This document shows, piece after piece, positions 57,061 to 64,000 of a stretch of 64,000 nt of DNA (its first letter is position 1; the number at the start of each line of letters is the position of its first letter). The translations under genes were made by a program, and so were the position numbers. Under the pieces are notes generated by a model, which saw nothing but the letters and a program-made list of their open reading frames with translations, was not told the DNA's origin and ran no database searches. The DNA comes from Panicum virgatum (Eukaryota; Streptophyta; Magnoliopsida; Poales; Poaceae), in contig NC_053142.1 in the NCBI RefSeq assembly GCF_016808335.1, positions 51,021,992 to 51,085,991 on the forward strand. Direction: 5' to 3'.

Positions 57061-58446
57061 TCAACATTTTAATGGGACAAAAATAGCAAAATAAACATTT
57101 CTAACAAAAATGAAACTTTTTTCTCTAACAAAAGATTAATAAGTACGCCCTCCCTTAGTGGTTGTGGACATCATACATCCTATCAATGTGAAGTGATGTA
57201 TGATGTACCCTTGTGATTTGTGAACCGAGTCTATCATAGTTCATCACTTCTTTTGACTGCAACAGCAGCACAGTGTTATGGTGCTTACATGCAAAATTGA
57301 TCTGGAATATATGTTAGAAAAGTATATACCATGTGCAGAGGACCCTTAACCATCCACAAACACATCAGAACACTTAACTCGCCCCCCCCCCACCCCCAAA
57401 CCACCACCACAAAAAAAAAAACATTTTTCATGCATGGTCGATGAGCTCTTGACTATTACTGGAAATTCACCAGGTATTTTGAAAGCTCATACATGAGGGT
57501 AAAGAAGAAGGTTACTCTTCCATTTTGTTTATACTTCCTTCATTTCTGTAATGTTTCCTGATGAATTTCAAGTAGATGTGCAGGTCGTTTTATTATGCTT
57601 GCCTACTCCACCAAGCGATTTCCATTCAGAGACATCTAGTTTCAATGAACTGAAACAAAAAAACATTGCTACATAATGCCTGAATCTGTTGAGGCCCTGA
57701 CATCGTCAGGATCGGAAGAACACAACGTTTGCTGCTGCTGCAACGGACATGAGGCAAGGCTGTGGTTTTTCTACGTGAGGTGAGACGGTGGCTATTTCTG
57801 GCTGCAGCGGCGGGCGCCGGCACGTCGCCGTCGCGGCGATAGCCAATGTGAGGGCCTCGCCGGTTTTAGCCACATCGACCGGAGGACGCGACGTGTGGCG
57901 TGTCTTGCCAAGAGTTTTCCTTCCGCTGGATGCGGTCGAGCTCCGGCCGGCCGGGCACCATGCGCTTCTTCCTTGGATAAACTAGCAATTCGGGGCAGGA
58001 AATACGTGGCGTCGACTCTTGGCCGTGGGAAAGCCGGCAAACTTGGGCGCTTGGCAGACGTAAATTCCGATGGCTTGTGCACATGCCATGGCCGTGCACG
58101 TACATGCCCAGTTCACACGACACTGCAGTACCAGTAAATTGAGACAGCAATGCAGCAACACCAGTAGCAAAATTTTGCATTCAAAATCATACCAGTGTTG
58201 CACAACATAAGTAAAGCTACAATCTCTGCTCAGCTGCTCTGGCCACTGAACCTGAACCCCTCACTAGTAAACTGACTGAGAGAAGCTACTGTGAAAACTC
58301 ATCTCTTCACTGAAGCACAACAGCTTCTTGAACAAAGGAGAACAAAGGGGAAAGGCTAACCATGAAAATAGAACACTTAAGGCGTTACATTTGAAGTGCA
58401 CTATGAAGTCATACACTGCCTGATGATCTGGTTCATCTTGGATTTC
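57061..58446. other. Intergenic, apart from the AG-peptide remnant
   Basis: A C-run at 57383-57392 and an A-run at 57410-57421 are present. No gene is recognised. Confidence 0.5.
57722..57900 (-). pseudogene. Remnant of a fourth AG-peptide locus, coding part lost
   Basis: 57722-57758 ('cgtttgctgctgctgcaacgg') resembles the 3' flank just after the stop of copies 2 and 3. 57765-57800 ('tttttctacgtgaggtgagacggtggctattt') resembles their TATA/promoter region ('ttttatacgtgagatggtggttattt'). The roughly 200-bp coding part that should lie between is missing. Confidence 0.5.
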
Positions 58447-61053
58447 TTATGTCTGAAGTTCCTACCAAAAATATAATGTTAATTTCATCAGGAATTCTGT
58501 TCAATCACATTCTTTGGCAACTGCTATGTAAATTTTTGGCTTTACCTGTACAGGTGGACCGGTATACATGCCAGTGCGCATGTAAATATTAACTGGAGAG
58601 TTTATGGCCTCCAGCCATGCGTAATTATCTGGGTTGCCAGGTACCTTTGCGAGTCCAGCTGCTGCTGCTGTTGGAACACCAAATGACCATCAGAAACCAA
58701 ACACGCTGTGGACAAAACACTACTGAAGCTAAAGGCAATTACAAGATGTCCAGAAGACAAATAAAACATCTTCATGAACATGGTTTTCCCGAATTAGGAA
58801 TAAATTGACAAAACAAGAGACAACATCTATATAAAGTACCTAAAATACTAGTGGAAATACTAATAACAGTGTACTTCAACAGATCATGAATATGGTTCGT
58901 ATGCAATGAGGGCCATTTCTGAAAATGGTAGACTACTGTATTTGTTGCTATATAAATGGACTGAATGTCTTTTGGGTCCAGCATATTCCAGGAGTCCACA
59001 GAAACAGCAGCAGTCAGCACCAACCAAACCCTAGCACGAGGCAATAATATTGCTTTGCCAATCAAGTTTGCTAAATTAGAGATAGAAAGCTCAGAGAATA
59101 GTCCCTTCAACAGTTTTGAATTCTATCTATTAGTTCAAAATTTTTAGGAAGCCTCTCTTTTCATTATCTAAAAAAGGAAGCCTCTCTTTTTACATATACA
59201 CACCAACCATAGGCACACACAACCGTATCAATACACCAGTCTGATGCCAAGACCCTGGTCCCCAATGGCAATCTGTTGTCCACAATTCGTACACTCTACA
59301 CTCCAACCAGCAAAAGAAAACCCCATAGCAATGAACTTTTCATAAGAACAAACATACAATATGAGGATAGGGAGGGGTTTCACTTACAAAGGCTAGAAAA
59401 TGGATAATCATGAAAATATGTGCAGATCCGACCAGCATCTTCGCAATATGGTGGGGCGAGGACATCAAGAACAGCACATGAAGATACTGAAGTAAAGCAG
59501 TGCAAATTCCCACCACTTTGGGGATACAAAACGGAGGTTGGACACGGGGCAGTTCGAACATCATCCATATGTAACTTGGCTAGTCTTGCTGTATGTCAGA
59601 ACCAAAACAATCATTCAGTGACCAATTATATCTTTTTTACAAGATCAAGCTCTGAAAAAACCACAGAAGCTGGAGGAAATAGCCCTTTAAAATGATCTGT
59701 CACCTAACACTCGTGCATGATACAGTTGGCTGAATGCATAAGAAATGTTTTATCTCCTAAAGAAGGCTAGAGTTCTGCACCGGAGTATTAATAACTCATA
59801 ATAATGAATAAAAGAGGAAAAGAATTCATAAAGAAAGCAGGATAATAACCTGGCTGGCTACTTGCTAGGACAGTAGGCTCTATCCAATCGTATGATTTCA
59901 CATGCATGGAACCGTAAAGGATTTTGCTCAATACAGTCATTCCTGGATGATCATGCAGAGGAATGACGGCTGAAGTTGGTAAGCAGAATATTCCAATCTG
60001 CAAAATGTATAGGAAATTAAGTAGATGGGTTAACAACCACTAAGAGCTATAAGTAACATTTGCATTTTAGTTCTGGTAAAAGAGAAGTGCAGTTAAGCAA
60101 GACTAAAACATGCATGGAAAGCTTTCTAGGATAGTCTGTCAAAGTTGAACTATGGAACCACAGCAGTGACTGGTGAGTAGTGATCAATTATAGCAACTAC
60201 GAATTTTAATGGTACCAAACAAGTAATCGACAAATATAACTATTGAAGCACAGAGGAAGACCGAGATGGAAATGTACTGTAACTAGAAGAAAAATATTGG
60301 GGCAAGAAAAGAAAAACTCTTGGAATTGCAACCAGCAGACAGCAGAACACCAGATCAGACCTGATGGGTTCATAAGAAACACTATACCTGCCAATGTGAT
60401 TGTTAGGCTATACAATCAAGTGGGGTTACACAACAAGTCAGATAAAGTTTACAAGTTCTGCAGTAGTGGTTGCAGTTAGCACGGTTTTGGTGGTAAATTT
60501 GTTCAATTGAGGTTAACATGTGAACTCACAGAGAAAGCGTCGCATTCGTAGATATGAAGGTAGGTGATAGGCTGCGCCCATCGGGCCACCCTTGCTGAAC
60601 TCTTGAGGAAGTTGGACTCAAAAAATCCATGCCCCCTGTCGTCCTCAACATTATCATCTCTGAGCCCAACATCCGCAGGAGTGATTGTGTCTGAACATCA
60701 CACACACCATCCCATCATAAGACAAAGCATGTGACAATGATAATCCACTTTTTTATCGCAGTAGCATAATGAAAAAGGATAAAAAATTGCGCCAGCCTGG
60801 GCCTGGCCATTAGCGAATCGCAGCACGCCCACAGGCCACAGCGCAGGGGTAGGAAGGGGAACGGGTCGAAATTAGCAGCGGGTAGGAGGGCGTTACCCAT
60901 GAGCGAGGAGATGCTGCGGACGGCGTCGGCGAGCGGGGGAGAAGGCGAGGCGCCGGCGCCGGCGGCGGATGGGGAAGGGAACGTGCGCTTGCAGAGCTCG
61001 TAGAGGGCCTGCACCTTAGACGACGGCGGCCGCGGGGGCACGCCCCACGCCAT
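58447..61053 (-). CDS. Plant cysteine oxidase (PCO)
   Basis: Minus strand, six coding exons: 61053-60897, 60690-60530, 59997-59850, 59588-59388, 58667-58546, 58461-58447. They give 267 aa. The protein is a single-domain cupin thiol dioxygenase. The likely iron ligands are His121 and His123 (PLHDHPGM) and His185 (GNLHCFTS), a 3-His facial triad with the spacing known for the family. PCOs use O2 to oxidise the N-terminal Cys of group VII ERF and other N-degron substrates, targeting them for degradation in normoxia. The N-terminal 50 residues are Ala/Ser/Pro-rich. The acceptor of exon 5 is a CAGCAG tandem (NAGNAG), so one Ala may be optional. The last exon is only 15 nt. Confidence 0.93.
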
Positions 61054-61540
61054 CGGGACGGTTTCAGGGGAGGCCGCAGTCCTCTCTTCCTCCTGCGCGG
61101 ATAGCGTCTGGATGTATGGGTAGCGGCGCGGCGAGGCCGGCGAGCCGGCGAGGGCAGAGAAGGGGTGATGTCAGGGGAAGCGATATTGGGTTCGAGTAGC
61201 CGGGTTCGATCTTCGATGTTCACAAGGCAGGTTCAGGATGAAAAACCTCGTACACAAAACTGGATTAATGCAGTCGTTCGTTTAAACTTCAAATTTTATT
61301 TTTTTTCAAAACGCAATAATCGTAAATGATTATGCGCACACACATCTATGGTCGTTTGCGGTTTCGTTCACGATTGGAGTTGTGATATGTTGAAAAAATT
61401 GTGATATATAATTTTACTTCTCTTGCTAATAGCTTGCGCTCGATTTGTCCGCCACATGCACAATGAATCCAAATTTAGATCCGATACAAATCAAATTGAA
61501 TTTTAAAATTGGTGGTAGTATAGCATTGGACGCATATTTA
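61054..61540. other. 5' region of PCO gene
   Basis: The GC-rich 5' UTR and promoter on the minus strand extend to about 61240, followed by an AT-rich stretch. Nothing else seen. Confidence 0.5.
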
Positions 61541-61779
61541 GAGCAAGTTTAGTGGTAGGCTGGGAGCGGGCGGATACTGACGTGGATGAGAGAAACGAGG
61601 AGAGTGAGGGAGGCGGGCGTCTGGCAATACGCCCGGTTGGCGCCGGCGGAGAGCTCCTACCGCTGCTGCTATTGGCTGCCAAAGTTGCTGGACATTAAAA
61701 CTCCGCGGGATCCACCACCACATGCGCCACCTCACTCCGGGCTTGTAGCCCGCTGTTGGCGGGATCACTAAACTTGCCC
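61541..61779. mobile_element. Tourist-like MITE
   Basis: GAGCAAGTTTAGTG at the left and CACTAAACTTGCCC at the right are inverted repeats with two mismatches. TTA flanks both sides (61538-61540 and 61780-61782), the preferred target of PIF/Harbinger elements. The interior (239 bp in total) has no coding capacity. Confidence 0.8.
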
Positions 61780-62263
61780 TTATCATTCAGCAAACTTCAA
61801 ATTTATAGCAAATAGTTTCGCTATGTATATACATCACTCTACGCAGCTGTGTATCAGTCCCTTCGCTGGAGTAGTTATCTCCAACGTACCTGGTTGATGG
61901 TTCTTTTAGCCAGTGAAACGAAATGTCAGCCGCTTGCTGCCTAATCCAGGCCGTGAGGCCGAGCCGGACAACCGGCGCACCAAGCTACCAGCCGTGGCCG
62001 AACGAACCAGGCAGCCACCCGAAAGCAACCGAGTCCGCTCTCCAACCCCACCGTGTTTGACCCTGAGCACCGCGCGGCGCTGCGCTGGCCGTCCTCCCCC
62101 ATCCCTGCTTCGCATTGCGCTCCGACCTCCGAGTGGGCGCCGACTCCGTCCAAAAAGAGGAGCGTCAGCTCGGGCGCCGCTGCCTGCCTCTTCAAAATCC
62201 CCTCCAGATTTCGAGATTTCCCCTCGAATCCGGCCCCCCGATCTCGCGCCCGTGTCGCCCGCC
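61780..62263. other. 5' region of F-box gene
   Basis: The frame of the F-box protein is open upstream to an ATG at 61913, but that part is low-complexity and probably 5' UTR. Confidence 0.5.
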
Positions 62264-63535
62264 ATGGACGCGGCGGCGCCAGCGCGCGCCGCGCGGCCCA
62301 CGAGCCCGTCGCGGCCGCCCAAGGCGATCCGCAGCACCAAGCCGCGGGGGCTCGACGAGGACACCGCCGCGCCGCCCGCGTTCCCCAAGTGCAAGTCCCC
62401 CTCCTCCGCCGTCGCGGGCGGCGGCGCAGGCGCCGGCGCCGCGGCCTCGCTCCTCCACCACCACGCGGACGTCCCGATGGACGCCACCGTCTGGGCGGGG
62501 CTCCCCGACGACCTCCTCCTCGAGGTGCTCGCCCGCGTGCCGCCCTTCCTCCTCTTCCGCCTCCGCCCCGTCTCCCGCCGATGGGAGGCCATTCTCCACG
62601 ACCCGGCCTTCCTCGCCGCGCACGCCGCGGTGCCCTCCCACGGGCCCTGCCTCCTCACCTTCTCCAGGGGCGGCGGCTCCCACTCTGCGCCGCACTGCAG
62701 CGTGCTCAGCGTCCCCCTGCACGCCCGCTACAAGCTCCCCTTCGGCTTCCTCCCGCCCTGGGACCTCTGGCTCGTCGGATCCTCGGGAGGGCTCGTCTGC
62801 TTCTCCGGCTTCGACGGCGCTACTTTCCGCACGGTCATCTGCAACCCGCTCGCGCAGGCCTGGCGGGTGCTCCCGGACATGCATTGCAACCAGCAGCGGC
62901 AGCTTGTGCTCACTGTCGACAAGAGCCGCCGGTCGTTCAAGGTAATCGCCGCCAGTGATGTGTATGGGGACAAGATGCTCCCCACTGAGGTCTATGACTC
63001 CAAGGAGGATAAATGGTCGGTGCACCAGATGATGCCTGCGGTGAACCTGTGCTCATCAAAGATGGCATTCTGTGACTCTAGGTTGTACCTGGAGACGCTC
63101 TCGCCGCTGGGACTGATGATGTATAGAGTGGATGCTGGGCGTTGGGAGCATATACCTGCCAAGTTCCCACGGTCCCTGCTGGATGGTTATCTGGTGGCTG
63201 GAGCTCGCACAAGGTTGTTCTTGGTTGGGCGAATTGGGCTCTATAGCACAATTCAGAGTATGAGGATCTGGGAGCTGGATCATGGTAGAACAGTTTGGGT
63301 GGAGATAAGCAGAATGCCGCCCAGGTACTTTAGGGCTCTGCTGAGGTTGTCGGCTGAGAGGTTCGAGTGCTTTGGGCAGGATAACTTGATATGTTTCACA
63401 TCATGGAATCAGGGCAAGGGTCTTCTGTATGATGTTGATAAGAAGGTTTGGTCGTGGATCGCTGGTTGTGCTAGCCAGCTGTGCAATAGCCAGGTCTGCT
63501 TTTACGAGCCAAGGTTTGACACATCGATATATTGA
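62264..63535 (+). CDS. F-box/kelch-type protein
   Basis: Single exon, 423 aa. Residues 1-70 are Ala/Pro/Ser-rich and disordered. Residues about 75-118 are an F-box ([20 protein letters not shown], then [12 protein letters not shown]). The rest resembles the kelch/galactose-oxidase-type beta-propeller of plant F-box/kelch proteins ([58 protein letters not shown]). F-box proteins give substrate choice to SCF E3 ligases by binding SKP1; the propeller would bind the substrate, which is unknown. I chose ATG 62264 because it directly precedes a typical MDAA start and the upstream codons look like UTR. An ATG at 61913 would add 117 residues. Confidence 0.9.
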   Translation: MDAAAPARAARPTSPSRPPKAIRSTKPRGLDEDTAAPPAFPKCKSPSSAVAGGGAGAGAAASLLHHHADVPMDATVWAGLPDDLLLEVLARVPPFLLFRLRPVSRRWEAILHDPAFLAAHAAVPSHGPCLLTFSRGGGSHSAPHCSVLSVPLHARYKLPFGFLPPWDLWLVGSSGGLVCFSGFDGATFRTVICNPLAQAWRVLPDMHCNQQRQLVLTVDKSRRSFKVIAASDVYGDKMLPTEVYDSKEDKWSVHQMMPAVNLCSSKMAFCDSRLYLETLSPLGLMMYRVDAGRWEHIPAKFPRSLLDGYLVAGARTRLFLVGRIGLYSTIQSMRIWELDHGRTVWVEISRMPPRYFRALLRLSAERFECFGQDNLICFTSWNQGKGLLYDVDKKVWSWIAGCASQLCNSQVCFYEPRFDTSIY

Positions 63536-64000
63536 GTATGGTAATATGAACTGCATTGTAGTTTGAGATCAAATGCTTCTGTGGCTCAAATCGAGGTGCC
63601 TGTGAGATGCCCTATTGAATCATGGACATCAGATGCGTCAGGCGACGAGATGAACAGTTGAGCAACCAATATTTACAAATAATGCCACTGAAGAATTTTT
63701 TTACCACAGCAGTTATGCCAGGCAGTTCTGGATTACATCATAAAGAGTGTCGCCATTTTGCCACAAATGGATGTCCGCTGGTTCAATTCCTTTTAGTTAG
63801 CAATGAGTTTCTTGTAAATCATTCCGTACCTGAAATAAAAAGCATGGAGTTCTTTGTTCGTACAATTTCAATGGATCTGAGATGACATTTCTCCACTCAA
63901 TTGGTTTGTGCATTGTTTCTTATGATATCTGTATGCTGCCATTCGAATACCATCAAATTGTATCTGTTTCCATTGTTTTCCAAGGAGCTCATTACACCTC
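63536..64000. other. 3' UTR of F-box gene and downstream
   Basis: No further gene is recognised before the window ends. Confidence 0.5.

Noticed and set aside
61913..62263. N-terminal extension of the F-box protein to ATG 61913
   Set aside because: The added 117 residues are low-complexity and basic, as expected from translated 5' UTR. ATG 62264 gives a typical start.
62192..63025. 277-codon antisense frame opposite the F-box gene
   Set aside because: Shadow of a GC-rich exon; low-complexity and no family resemblance.

Overview
The window is nuclear DNA of a grass, most likely a panicoid. The evidence is intron-rich genes with GT-AG introns, very GC-rich first exons, Stowaway and Tourist-like MITEs, an Au-type SINE, MULE and hAT elements and nested LTR retrotransposons. 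The species cannot be named from the sequence.

The left half (1 to about 32.4 kb) is repeat-dominated and I find no intact host gene in it. It holds two diverged copies of a GC-rich segment with a 134-bp tandem duplication; a hAT-like element (1331-2011); a Mutator-like element with long terminal inverted repeats and a broken transposase (4117-6563); an old segmental duplication and small retroposon footprints (7.4-9.5 kb); two short 'GTTTGG' MITEs; and one large nested structure. That structure is a Ty3/gypsy element with dual RNase H, so Tat-like (11444-32423). A second LTR retrotransposon (15935-28130) sits inside it, flanked by the 5-bp duplication TGCAC. The inner element has practically identical 3.64-kb LTRs but no complete pol. 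The outer element is peppered with a 9-bp palindromic unit (ACCGGTCAG) in its LTRs, gag and pol.

The right half is genic, with well-resolved exon structures. In order: an HMA-domain small protein (HIPP-like, +), actin-related protein 8 with an N-terminal F-box (+), a 148-aa ubiquitin-conjugating E2 (-), a 3.96-kb solo LTR, a RecX-domain protein (+) whose first exon is split by a 745-bp hAT element, three paralogous 65-aa secreted Ala/Ser/Pro-rich peptides (-) plus a decayed fourth copy and a second solo LTR, a plant cysteine oxidase (-), and an F-box/kelch-type protein (+).

The host genes do not form a pathway. Three (ARP8, E2, the F-box protein) belong to families linked to ubiquitination, and the cysteine oxidase family acts in oxygen sensing through the N-degron pathway. 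This is ordinary neighbourhood, not an operon. Coordinates of splice junctions were read by eye from splice signals and protein continuity; no alignment was run.
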